DNA from: Leifsonia sp. fls2-241-R2A-40a | Lineage (GTDB): Bacteria > Actinomycetota > Actinomycetes > Actinomycetales > Microbacteriaceae | NCBI RefSeq assembly: GCF_030209575.1 | Contig: NZ_JARVRS010000001.1 | Location: 2,542,001-2,606,000, forward strand | Length of the DNA: 64,000 nucleotides | Direction of reading: 5' to 3' | Shown: positions 20,170 to 27,398 of the stretch, piece by piece | How positions within the stretch are numbered: position 1 is the first letter of the stretch | Layout of the letters: every line of letters starts with the position of its first letter | The notes under the pieces: generated by a model | Database searches by the model: none | What the model was told of the DNA's origin: nothing | Seen by the model: the letters and a program-made list of their open reading frames with translations, nothing else | Program-made: the position numbers and the translations under genes

Positions 20170-20758
20170 GGTGGGCGACCTCCGGCGTGACCCGCTCGCG
20201 CACCAGCTCCAGTTCCAGTGACGGGACGCGGTCGAAGACCCGCTCGCCCGCACCCAGGGTGATCGGGACGATGTGGAGCCTCAGTTCGTCGACGACTCCC
20301 GCCCACAGCGCCTGGTTGAGGGTCTCCGCTCCGCCGGCGATCGACACGTCGGCGTCGCCCGCGATCGCGCGTGCCTGCTCCACCGCCGAATGGATGCCGT
20401 CGGTCACGAACGTGAAGGTGGTGCCGGTCAGCGCCAGCGGCTCCCGCTCGTAGTGGGTGAGCACGAACACGGGCGCGTGGTACGGCGGCTCGTCGCCCCA
20501 CCAGCCGCTCCAGTCGCCGAGCGGCTCCCCGGGGGCCGGCCACTCGTGCCGTACCGGGCCGAACATGTTGCGGCCCATGACATAAGCGCCAGCGGCCGTG
20601 ATGGCGTCGATCTCCTCCGCGTGCGCGTCGGCGTACTCGAACATCCACGTGTGCAGGCGCCCGTCGACGCCCTCGCCCATCGGCTGCTCCAGCGACTGGT
20701 TGGGACCGGCGGCGAAGCCGTCGAGCGAGATGCCGATGTCTGCAGTGACGATACCCAT
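20147..20758 (-). CDS. Dihydrofolate reductase family protein (RibD C-terminal-like)
   Basis: A 203-residue protein of the RibD C-terminal/DHFR-like fold. The N-terminus is [23 protein letters not shown], then [17 protein letters not shown], a cofactor-contact segment [18 protein letters not shown], and a final beta-hairpin region. Actinobacterial paralogs annotated as dihydrofolate reductases are common, but their real substrate is usually unknown. ATG 20758 is chosen because the longer frame (to 21022) overlaps the next upstream gene. The last 23 bp overlap the convergent DUF255 gene. It probably follows the 111-residue gene upstream in one transcript (13-bp gap). Confidence 0.82.
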   Translation of the reverse strand: MGIVTADIGISLDGFAAGPNQSLEQPMGEGVDGRLHTWMFEYADAHAEEIDAITAAGAYVMGRNMFGPVRHEWPAPGEPLGDWSGWWGDEPPYHAPVFVLTHYEREPLALTGTTFTFVTDGIHSAVEQARAIAGDADVSIAGGAETLNQALWAGVVDELRLHIVPITLGAGERVFDRVPSLELELVRERVTPEVAHLTYRVLR

Positions 20759-20771
20759 GCCCGAAGGGTAG

Positions 20772-21107
20772 TCAGGCGCGCTCGACCTTGTCGAGCATCC
20801 CCCAGACCGCTTCGCTGAGTTCGGGATGTTCGAGCGCGATGCGGCGCAGGACGCCGTACTCGAAGCGCGTGAACACCTCGCGGCCCGCGGAGGGATGGTG
20901 TGCTCGCGACTGTTCCTCGGCGAGGTCGAACGCCTCGATCGCTCCGGCGCGGAGGGCGATGACCACCTGCTCGTCGACGCTGGGGAGGTCGGGGATGAAC
21001 TGCCACGGGTCTTCTCCCGCACGGCAGCGGTGCTCGATGATCGCGGAGAGCTCGTCGCGCGCCTGCTGACGCAGCAGCTCGATGCTGCGGGGCACCTGAT
21101 GGGTCAT
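20772..21107 (-). CDS. Hypothetical 111-residue protein
   Basis: Soluble, acidic, mostly helical sequence. It begins MTHQVPRSIELLRQQARDEL and ends in ELSEAVWGMLDKVERA. It contains a HRCRAGEDPWQFIPDLPSVDE segment and a HHPSAGREVFTRFEYGVLRRIA segment. No family is recognised. The start at ATG 21107 has a strong ribosome binding site (AAGGAGGGCG) 6-7 nt upstream, which makes the gene convincing and excludes the longer frame to 21209. It is probably cotranscribed with the DHFR-like gene. Confidence 0.7.
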   Translation of the reverse strand: MTHQVPRSIELLRQQARDELSAIIEHRCRAGEDPWQFIPDLPSVDEQVVIALRAGAIEAFDLAEEQSRAHHPSAGREVFTRFEYGVLRRIALEHPELSEAVWGMLDKVERA

Positions 21108-21284
21108 CTCGCGCCCTCCTTCCCCGGGTCGTGGACGGGCTCTGTGCCGTTCGCGCGGCCTCCCTCGCCCGCGCGGTGCGTTCAGCCTAGGCGGTGCCGC
21201 CGACAGCACGCCAATCGGGGTGCAACGATTCGTCTAGGTGTCGATCGCGCGCCGATCCCGCGTCGCCCGCCCGTCGCCCGCGGG

Positions 21285-22178
21285 TCACTCCGTGCGGGCC
21301 AGCAGGTACGCGTTGAGGTCGGCGGTGAGGGCAGCATCCACCGGGTATTCACGTCCGTCGAGGTGCGTGATCGGCGCGGCCTGGCGGACGCTGGAGACCA
21401 GCCAGAGTGCGTCCGCGGCGACGACGTCGTCGAGGGTGAGCGGCGCGAACTCCGTCTGCAGCCCGCGCTGCCGGAAGAAGTCGAAGACCGCCGCCTGGGT
21501 GGTCCCGGCGAGGATGCCCTGGTCGGTGTTCGGCGTGCGCACCACGCTGTCGCTCAGCGTCACCACGTTCGAGGTGGGGCCCTCCAGCGCGTACCCGTCG
21601 GTGCTCACGAAGAGGACGTCGTCGGCGCCGCGGCGGACCGCCTCCCGCTGCGCCGCCCGGTTGATCGCATAGGACAGCGTCTTGGCGCCGGCGAGCAGCC
21701 ACGGCGAGGTCTCGGCGACGTCGTGCCGCAGGCCGCGGTCGAGCGTGACCACGCGGATGCCGAGCCGCGCCTGCGAGAAGTCCTCGCCCTGGTCGACGAA
21801 CAGCCAGCCGCTGGGGCGGCCGGAGCCCTCCACGCCGCGGCTGTAGACGAGCTTCGCGTAGAGCTCCGCATCCCCGTCGCCGTTGCGGTTCAGGTAGTCG
21901 GCGACCCCGGCGCGCACGGCCTCGCGCCAGACATCGAGCGCGGGCGCAGGGAGGTCGAGCAGCTCGGCCGAGTGGGCCAGCCGGGCGAGGTGCGGTTCGA
22001 GCGCCTGCGGATGCCCGTGGATGACGGCGATCGTCTCGAAGACGCCGTCGCCTCGGGTGACCGACAGGTCGGTGACGCGCACCTGGGGCGCGTCGAAGTC
22101 GGAGACCGTGAAGCCGGGGTCGCCGGACTCGGGGGTGCCGGTCGGCGTGGTCAGGGTGAGGAGGGTCGCGCGCGTCAT
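21285..22178 (-). CDS. pabC: Aminodeoxychorismate lyase / class IV aminotransferase
   Basis: A 297-residue PLP enzyme of the fold-type IV family. PabC converts 4-amino-4-deoxychorismate to p-aminobenzoate and pyruvate in folate synthesis. The catalytic lysine is K166 in GAKTLSYAINRAAQREA. GVFETI near residue 40 and EGPTSNVV contact PLP in the family. Branched-chain and D-amino acid aminotransferases share the fold, so PabC is a best guess rather than certain. ATG 22178 starts the conserved part; the longer frame runs through the acylphosphatase gene. Confidence 0.8.
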   Translation of the reverse strand: MTRATLLTLTTPTGTPESGDPGFTVSDFDAPQVRVTDLSVTRGDGVFETIAVIHGHPQALEPHLARLAHSAELLDLPAPALDVWREAVRAGVADYLNRNGDGDAELYAKLVYSRGVEGSGRPSGWLFVDQGEDFSQARLGIRVVTLDRGLRHDVAETSPWLLAGAKTLSYAINRAAQREAVRRGADDVLFVSTDGYALEGPTSNVVTLSDSVVRTPNTDQGILAGTTQAAVFDFFRQRGLQTEFAPLTLDDVVAADALWLVSSVRQAAPITHLDGREYPVDAALTADLNAYLLARTE

Positions 22179-22242
22179 GCGACCATTCTGCACGCGTGGG
22201 TGCGAGCGCGGGGGTCCGTCGGCAGAAACGGCCGTCGAGCGG

Positions 22243-22518
22243 TCAGGCGGTCTCGCGGATCCGGAACGCGTCGTCGCCCTGCGGCTGGGTGTCGGACACG
22301 TGGATGCCCGCGACAGTCGCGCCGGGAGGCCCTGTGCGCAGCCAGTCCAGCATCCGGTCCACCTGCTCCGGCTCGCCTTCGACCTCGGCCTCGACACTCC
22401 CGTCGGCCCGGTTGCGCGCCCAGCCGGTCACGCCGAGCCGGTGCGCGGCCTCGCGCGCGCTCCAGCGGAAGCCGACGCCCTGGACGTCACCGGTCACGAT
22501 CGCTCTCTTGCGGATCAC
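22243..22518 (-). CDS. Acylphosphatase
   Basis: A 91-residue acylphosphatase, which hydrolyses carboxyl-phosphate bonds such as acetyl phosphate. The phosphate-binding loop GDVQGVGFRW with R18 and the catalytic N36 in GWARNRADGSVE are present. The frame ends with the usual PPGATVAGIHV strand. GTG 22518 is the only start that gives a normal family N-terminus. It lies upstream of pabC on the same strand with a 64-bp gap. It is divergent from the methyltransferase gene, 31 bp away. Confidence 0.92.
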   Translation of the reverse strand: MIRKRAIVTGDVQGVGFRWSAREAAHRLGVTGWARNRADGSVEAEVEGEPEQVDRMLDWLRTGPPGATVAGIHVSDTQPQGDDAFRIRETA

Positions 22519-22549
22519 AGCCCCATTCTGCCCCTGCTTCAATGGAGGG

Positions 22550-24082
22550 ATGAGCGAACCCGCCGTGCCCGCAGCCGAACGCATCCCCGACCTCCGGTCG
22601 GACCTGGTCTCGGCCGGGTTCACGGTCGACGCGCTGACGGCGCTGTGGGGTGCCGACGCCGCGGAGGCGCTGCATCGCGGGCAGCGTGTCCCGGCCGAGC
22701 GGGCGCTGGCCCGGCGGGCGCCGTCGCCCCTCGCGACGCTGACCCGGCTGTTCGTGCTGGCGCGGCCCGTTCCCGCGTCCGAGGCCGCCGCAGCGCTCCC
22801 GTCCCTCGGGGTGGACGGCGCGCAGGCCCTCGGCCTGCTCACCGTCGACGACGCGGGCTCCGTGACCGCCGCCGTCGACCTCCGGCCCTACGCCTTCGTG
22901 GATGCGGCCGGTCCGGCCGAGTGGTGGATCGTCTCCGACCTCGGCGAGGTCGCGCTCGGCCACGCTCTCCCGGAGGATCACGTGCTCGGCGTCGGAGGCG
23001 CCTCCCTCACCCTCAGCGGCCTCATGCTGCAGACGCCCGTCGACAGCGCCCTCGACCTCGGCACCGGATGCGGCATCCAGGCGATGCACGCCGCCCGGCA
23101 CGCGCGACGCGTCGTCGCGACCGACATCTCGGTGCGCGCTCTCCGGCTCGCGGCGCTCAACTCCGCCCTCAACGAGATCGACGGCGTGGAGCTGCGGCTC
23201 GGCAGCATGTTCGAGCCCGTCGCAGGGGAGCGGTTCGACCACATCGTCTCCAACCCGCCGTTCGTGATCACGCCGCGCGCGGAGGGCGTCCCCTCCTACG
23301 AGTACCGGGACGGCGGGATGGTCGGCGACGGCCTCGTCGCCTCCTTCGTGAGTGGATGCGGCGAGCACCTCACCGACGGCGGCGTCGCGCAGCTGCTCGG
23401 CAACTGGGAGTACCGCGGCACCGGCGACGGACTCGACCGGGTGCACGACTGGGCGGACGCCTCCGTCGCGCCGCTGGACGCGTGGGTGATCGAGCGAGAC
23501 GCCGAGGACGCCGTGCGCTACGCCGAGACGTGGATCCGCGACGGCGGGACGCGCCCCGGCTCGCCGCAGTTCGAGCGGCTCCTCGACGCCTGGCTCACCG
23601 ATTTCGAGACGCGGGACGTCCGCTCCGTCGGCTTCGGGTACCTGCTGCTCCGGCGGACGGCCGACGTGCCGACGCTGCGCCGGTTCGAGCGGCTGCACGG
23701 CTCGCTCGGGGCGAACGAGGCGGGGCTCGGGGTGCACCTGGGGGAGGCGCTCGCCGCCCACGACCTGCAGGCGGCGCTCACCGACGGCGAAGTCGGCCGC
23801 CTGCGGCCCGTCGTTTCCGGCGATGTCACCGAGGAACGGCACCTGTGGCCCGGCGCGGACGCCCCGACGGCGATCCTTCTCCGGCAGGGCGGCGGCTTCG
23901 GACGGGTGATCTCGGCGGACACCGGCCTCGCGGCCCTCGTCGGCGCGTGCGACGGCGAGCTCTCGGTCGCCGCAATCGTGGGCGCCCTGGCGCAGCTGCT
24001 GGAGGTCGACGAGGCGGCGCTCGCCCGCGAACTCCTGCCCGCCGTGCGTGCGCTGCTGGTGGACGGCTTTCTCCGCGCCTGA
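22550..24082 (+). CDS. Class I SAM-dependent methyltransferase (PrmC/RsmC-like core)
   Basis: 510 residues. An N-terminal all-helical winged region of about 90 residues is followed by a Rossmann methyltransferase domain. SAM motif I is DLGTGCG (169-175), and motif IV is N235-PPF, which is characteristic of N-methylation of Gln, Asn or adenine/guanine amino groups. A C-terminal domain of about 200 residues follows. Proteins of this layout are common in actinobacteria and have no assigned substrate; rRNA or release-factor methylation is possible. ATG 22550 directly follows GGAGGG. The frame is open upstream to 22196, but that part has no family sense. Confidence 0.82.
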   Translation: MSEPAVPAAERIPDLRSDLVSAGFTVDALTALWGADAAEALHRGQRVPAERALARRAPSPLATLTRLFVLARPVPASEAAAALPSLGVDGAQALGLLTVDDAGSVTAAVDLRPYAFVDAAGPAEWWIVSDLGEVALGHALPEDHVLGVGGASLTLSGLMLQTPVDSALDLGTGCGIQAMHAARHARRVVATDISVRALRLAALNSALNEIDGVELRLGSMFEPVAGERFDHIVSNPPFVITPRAEGVPSYEYRDGGMVGDGLVASFVSGCGEHLTDGGVAQLLGNWEYRGTGDGLDRVHDWADASVAPLDAWVIERDAEDAVRYAETWIRDGGTRPGSPQFERLLDAWLTDFETRDVRSVGFGYLLLRRTADVPTLRRFERLHGSLGANEAGLGVHLGEALAAHDLQAALTDGEVGRLRPVVSGDVTEERHLWPGADAPTAILLRQGGGFGRVISADTGLAALVGACDGELSVAAIVGALAQLLEVDEAALARELLPAVRALLVDGFLRA

Positions 24083-24107
24083 GGCCGCCCGCCGCTCCGC
24101 GGGGCAG

Positions 24108-24164
24108 CGATTTGGCGCAAATCGTGGCTCTGCGCCCGCGAGAACCGCGATCTGGCGCCAATCG
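24108..24164. repeat. Paired 17-bp palindromic element in a convergent gap (copy A)
   Basis: Two near-palindromic 17-mers, CGATTTGGCGCAAATCG (24108-24124) and CGATCTGGCGCCAATCG (24148-24164), begin exactly 40 bp apart. The same pair, inverted and with the same 40-bp step, is at 63186-63242. Both copies lie between convergent genes. Confidence 0.7.
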
Positions 24165-24182
24165 TCACCGTCCACCGCCGAC

Positions 24183-24214
24183 GGGTCACCGGGTCACAAA
24201 GTCACGGAGTCACG
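24183..24214. repeat. Four tandem 8-bp repeats with GTCAC core
   Basis: GGGTCACC, GGGTCACA, AAGTCACG and GAGTCACG follow each other without gaps. The last unit contains the stop codon of the minus-strand metallophosphoesterase (24210-24212), so unit number could alter only its 3' flank. Confidence 0.65.
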
Positions 24215-24710
24215 GGCGGGGGACGGGGACGAGCGCGACGTCCGTCAGCCGGCCCTCCGCGACCTCCGCCGTCAGGTACGTGCACACGGGCTGACGCCGT
24301 CTGTCCGTCGGCGAACCGGGGTTGAGCAAGCGGAGGCCGTGCGGCGAGGCGGTGTCCCACGGGATGTGCGAGTGCCCGAACACGAGCACATCCGTGTCGG
24401 GGAAGTCCCGATCGCAGCGCAGCTCGCGCCCGGTCGCCGGTCCCGTCTCGTGGACCACCGCGAAGCGGACGCCGTCGAGCTCGACCCGCGCCACCTCCGG
24501 CAGCCGCCGGCGCAGCTCGGGGCCGTCGTTGTTCCCGTAGACGCCGACCAGGCGTCGCGAGCGCTCCTCCAGGAGGTCGAGAGTGGCCGCATCCACCCAG
24601 TCACCGGCGTGGATGACGACGTCGGCCGCATCCATCGCCGTCAGCACCTGGGCCGGCAGCGACCGGGCGCGCTTCGGGACGTGCGTGTCGGAGATCAGAA
24701 GCAGCTTCAC
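24210..24710 (-). CDS. Metallophosphoesterase (YfcE/MJ0936 type)
   Basis: A 166-residue calcineurin-like phosphodiesterase. The metal-site motifs are complete: D8-T-H10 (ISDTH), G36-D37, G59-N60-N61-D62, a His in VVHETG, and GHSH near residue 115. Small enzymes of this type hydrolyse phosphodiesters with two divalent metals in the cytoplasm; the physiological substrate is unknown. The start is GTG 24710. It is divergent from the aldo/keto reductase gene with a 47-bp gap, and convergent with the methyltransferase gene across the repeat-bearing gap. Confidence 0.9.
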   Translation of the reverse strand: MKLLLISDTHVPKRARSLPAQVLTAMDAADVVIHAGDWVDAATLDLLEERSRRLVGVYGNNDGPELRRRLPEVARVELDGVRFAVVHETGPATGRELRCDRDFPDTDVLVFGHSHIPWDTASPHGLRLLNPGSPTDRRRQPVCTYLTAEVAEGRLTDVALVPVPRP

Positions 24711-24757
24711 GAAGCCACACAGTACGCAAACCCGCGGGACGGGGCTACTTTCGCGCT

Positions 24758-25789
24758 ATGGACCTACGCAACCTCGGAAACAGTGGAACGATCGTGTCGG
24801 AGTTCGCCCTCGGCACCATGACCTTCGGTGCGGAGGCCGACGAGCAGACCTCCCACGCCATCCTCGAGCGCTACCTGGAGCGCGGCGGCAACCTCGTCGA
24901 CACGGCCGACGTGTACTCGGCCGGCACCTCGGAATCGATCATCGGCCGCTGGCTCGCCCGCAACCCCGGACGCCGCGACGGGATCGTCATCGCCACGAAG
25001 GGACGGTTCCCGATGGGGGGCGGACCGAACGACCTCGGCCTGTCGCGGACGCACCTGCGCACCGCGCTCGATGCGTCCCTCCGCCGGCTCGGCGTCGACC
25101 ACATCGACCTCTACCAGATGCACGCGTGGGATGCGCTGACACCGATCGAGGAGACCCTGCGGTTCCTCGACGACGCCGTGCGGGCGGGCAAGATCTCGTA
25201 CTACGGCTTCTCGAACTACCTCGGCTGGCAGCTGACCAAGGCGGCGCAGGTCGCGCGCGCGAACGGCTGGGCGCCTCCCGTCACCCTGCAGCCGCAGTAC
25301 AGCCTGATCGTGCGCGGGATCGAGCACGAAGTGGTGCCGGCGGCGCTGGATGCGGGCGTCGGGCTGCTGCCCTGGTCGCCGCTCGCGGGCGGCTGGCTGA
25401 GCGGCAAGTACCGGCGCGACGAGGCGCCGACCGGTGCGACGCGCCTCGGCGAGAACCCCACCCGCGGCATGGAGGCGTGGGAGGCACGCAACGCCGACCC
25501 GCGCACGTGGGAGATCATCGACGCGGTGGATGCGGTGGCGAAGGAGACCGGCGCCTCCCCATCGCAGGTGTCGCTGGCGTGGCTGAGCGACCAGCCGGCG
25601 GTGACGTCCGTCATCCTCGGTGCCCGCACGGTCGAGCAGCTGGAGGACAACCTGGGCGCCGCCGACCTCGACCTCACGGACGATCAGCGGAAGCGGCTGG
25701 AGGAGGCGAGCGCGCCTCGCACGGACATCTACCCCTACGGCGAGCAGGCCGTGCAGCAGCGCCACCGCAAGCCCGAGGGCGGCCGCTGA
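24758..25789 (+). CDS. Aldo/keto reductase (AKR, long type)
   Basis: A 343-residue NADPH-dependent reductase. It has D48, Y53 (NLVDTADVYSAG), K81 (ATKGRFP) and a His in LYQMHAWD as the catalytic tetrad. The extra loop (PMGGGPNDLGLSRTHLR) and the C-terminal ILGARTVEQLEDNL motif are typical of the YajO/PdxI-like long AKR group. The physiological substrate is not predictable. The N-terminus MDLRNLGNSGTIVSEFALGTMTFG is complete, so the start is secure. Confidence 0.88.
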   Translation: MDLRNLGNSGTIVSEFALGTMTFGAEADEQTSHAILERYLERGGNLVDTADVYSAGTSESIIGRWLARNPGRRDGIVIATKGRFPMGGGPNDLGLSRTHLRTALDASLRRLGVDHIDLYQMHAWDALTPIEETLRFLDDAVRAGKISYYGFSNYLGWQLTKAAQVARANGWAPPVTLQPQYSLIVRGIEHEVVPAALDAGVGLLPWSPLAGGWLSGKYRRDEAPTGATRLGENPTRGMEAWEARNADPRTWEIIDAVDAVAKETGASPSQVSLAWLSDQPAVTSVILGARTVEQLEDNLGAADLDLTDDQRKRLEEASAPRTDIYPYGEQAVQQRHRKPEGGR

Positions 25790-25807
25790 CCGTTCCCGCA
25801 GTGGCCG

Positions 25808-25883
25808 CCTGGCCGCCGAGCACAGGGAAACCGTCGCCCTCTGGCCCGAATACGCGACCGAAACCCTGTGCTCGGCGGCCAGG
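25808..25883. repeat. Long inverted repeat (20-bp perfect arms) between convergent genes
   Basis: The arm 25808-25827 (CCTGGCCGCCGAGCACAGGG) is the exact reverse complement of 25864-25883. An inner stem pairs GTCGC (25833-25837) with GCGAC (25854-25858). It starts 18 bp after the aldo/keto reductase stop and ends 12 bp before the stop of the convergent gene. It could act as a bidirectional terminator or be a member of a dispersed palindromic family. Confidence 0.8.
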
Positions 25884-25895
25884 CGTACGGCGCGA

Positions 25896-26315
25896 CTAGG
25901 GGAGGGCGTCGAGTTCGCGGATGAAGGTGCGGGCGGCGGACGTGACGGCCTCCTGCGTGGTGCGGAGGCCGACCACGACGTCGGCCGTGCGGTCGTCGGC
26001 GGCGAGCATCCGCAGCAGCGCTATGCGGAGTTCCACAGTGCCGCCCGGGATGCGGTGGCCGCTCATCGACACGACGTTGGAGGCGAAGGTCAGCGACGTC
26101 CACTCGTCGGCGGCGGCCGTCGCATCCTGGGCGATCCCGGCCAGCCACGCGGCAAGATCACGCGCCTCGGCTCCGGTGAGGCAGGCCTCCGTGAGGGTCC
26201 AGTGCCGCTCGCCGTCGTCGACCACGGCATCCACGACCACCCGGTCGCCGTCCGCCAGCTTTCCGGACGGCCGCAGCTCGACGCTGCGGCCGCCTTGCTC
26301 GTCCTGCAGTCTCAC
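25896..26315 (-). CDS. Hypothetical 139-residue protein (possible WapI-type immunity fold)
   Basis: Soluble acidic protein beginning MRLQDEQGGRSVELRPSG. It has beta-rich segments (DRVVVDAVVDDGERHWTLTE), a helix with EARDLAAWLAGIAQ, then strands ending in SAARTFIRELDALP. The order (strand-rich half, DLAAWL helix, FxEPN-like strands) vaguely recalls small WapI-type immunity proteins, but this is only a loose resemblance. Its GTG start overlaps the FMN reductase stop by 4 bp (GTGA), so the two are cotranslated. Confidence 0.65.
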   Translation of the reverse strand: MRLQDEQGGRSVELRPSGKLADGDRVVVDAVVDDGERHWTLTEACLTGAEARDLAAWLAGIAQDATAAADEWTSLTFASNVVSMSGHRIPGGTVELRIALLRMLAADDRTADVVVGLRTTQEAVTSAARTFIRELDALP

Positions 26316-26905
26316 GATGGGCTCGGGACCACCGTCAGCACGCGCTCGATGTACTCGAAGAAGGAGTTCATGAAGCCGCGGAGGAACTCCTCCGTGCCGG
26401 GGTCGGTCACCGTGCCGTCCGGCTCGATGAGTCCGGGCCGCATCCAGATGTACGCCTCGGGTGCGTTCATCTGTGGGGCCTGCAGGAAGCTGAGGATGCT
26501 GCGCAGGTGCTGCTGGCCGACCGCCGTCCCGATCTGGCCGGGCGACGCGCCGATCACCGCCGTCGCCTTGCGCGCGATCACGTTCTCGCCGTAGGGCCGG
26601 CTCGCCCAGTCGATCGCGTTCTTCAGCGCACCCGGGATGGAGCGGTTGTACTCCGGCGTGATGAAGAGCAGCGCATCCTGCTCGGCGACCATCGCCTTGA
26701 AGTCGCGTGCCTCCGGCGGGAAGGCGCCGTCGAGGTCCCGGTTGTAGAGCGGCAGGCCGCCGATCGGGATCTCGGTGAAATGCAGGTCCGACGGCGCGAG
26801 CCGGAGCAGGGCCTTCGAGAGCGTGCGGTTGACCGACTGCGTGGAGAGGCTGCCCACGAAGTAGCCGACCGTGTACGGGGGCTGGAGTTCGTTGATCGTC
26901 GCCAT
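26312..26905 (-). CDS. NADPH-dependent FMN reductase family protein
   Basis: A 197-residue flavodoxin-like oxidoreductase. The FMN phosphate loop is VGSLSTQSVNRTLSKAL, and the second FMN contact is TPEYNRSIPGALKNAIDW, both diagnostic for the NADPH:FMN/quinone/chromate reductase (YieF/ArsH-like) family. It probably transfers electrons from NADPH through FMN to quinones or metals in the cytoplasm. ATG 26905 gives the complete family N-terminus. It forms a two-gene operon with the hypothetical gene downstream and is divergent from the gene at 27047 across a 141-bp gap. Confidence 0.9.
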   Translation of the reverse strand: MATINELQPPYTVGYFVGSLSTQSVNRTLSKALLRLAPSDLHFTEIPIGGLPLYNRDLDGAFPPEARDFKAMVAEQDALLFITPEYNRSIPGALKNAIDWASRPYGENVIARKATAVIGASPGQIGTAVGQQHLRSILSFLQAPQMNAPEAYIWMRPGLIEPDGTVTDPGTEEFLRGFMNSFFEYIERVLTVVPSPS

Positions 26906-27046
26906 GGTTGCAATGCTGCCCCCAGCCCTCGGCGGAGTGAAGCCCCTTATCCGTCGTCGTCCGATCGGAATAGGGCATCTTCCCGATGCCTGGCGGGTGC
27001 CTTAGCGAGAAGGCTGAAGTCATCGCAGGAGAAGGGGAACGAGATC

Positions 27047-27313
27047 ATGATGATCGAGGAATTCGTGGACTTCCGGGTACGGGCCGGTGACGCGGTGCGC
27101 GAGCAGCGCGAGCGCGAGCAGGCACGTCGGGTGGAGTCGGAGCGGGCGGGCACGCAGCGAGCGGGGTCGCGGCACCACTGGTTCCGCGGGGCGGCATCGC
27201 ATGGGCAGGAGGCGGTCTCCGCCGCCGTTCCGGAGCCGGTCGGCGCCCGTCCCGCCGGGACACCGTCGGACGCGCCGGCGCCGGAGCGGGAGCTCGCTCA
27301 CGCCGCGCGGTGA
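27047..27313 (+). CDS. Hypothetical 88-residue charged protein
   Basis: A low-complexity, hydrophilic protein: MMIEEFVDFRVRAGDAV, then an Arg/Glu-rich helix (REQREREQARRVESERAG), then an Ala/Pro-rich C-terminus. The helical middle could form a coiled coil. The start is supported by GGAGAAGGGGAAC upstream. No family is recognised. Only an 85-bp gap separates it from the large LuxR-type regulator on the same strand. Confidence 0.5.
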   Translation: MMIEEFVDFRVRAGDAVREQREREQARRVESERAGTQRAGSRHHWFRGAASHGQEAVSAAVPEPVGARPAGTPSDAPAPERELAHAAR

Positions 27314-27398
27314 CCTCTCCGCCGCTTCGTCGTCTGTCGACGGCGAAGCGGCGGAAACGATGCGTTCGGATGTCGGTGGCGGGTGGCACGATGAGGTC

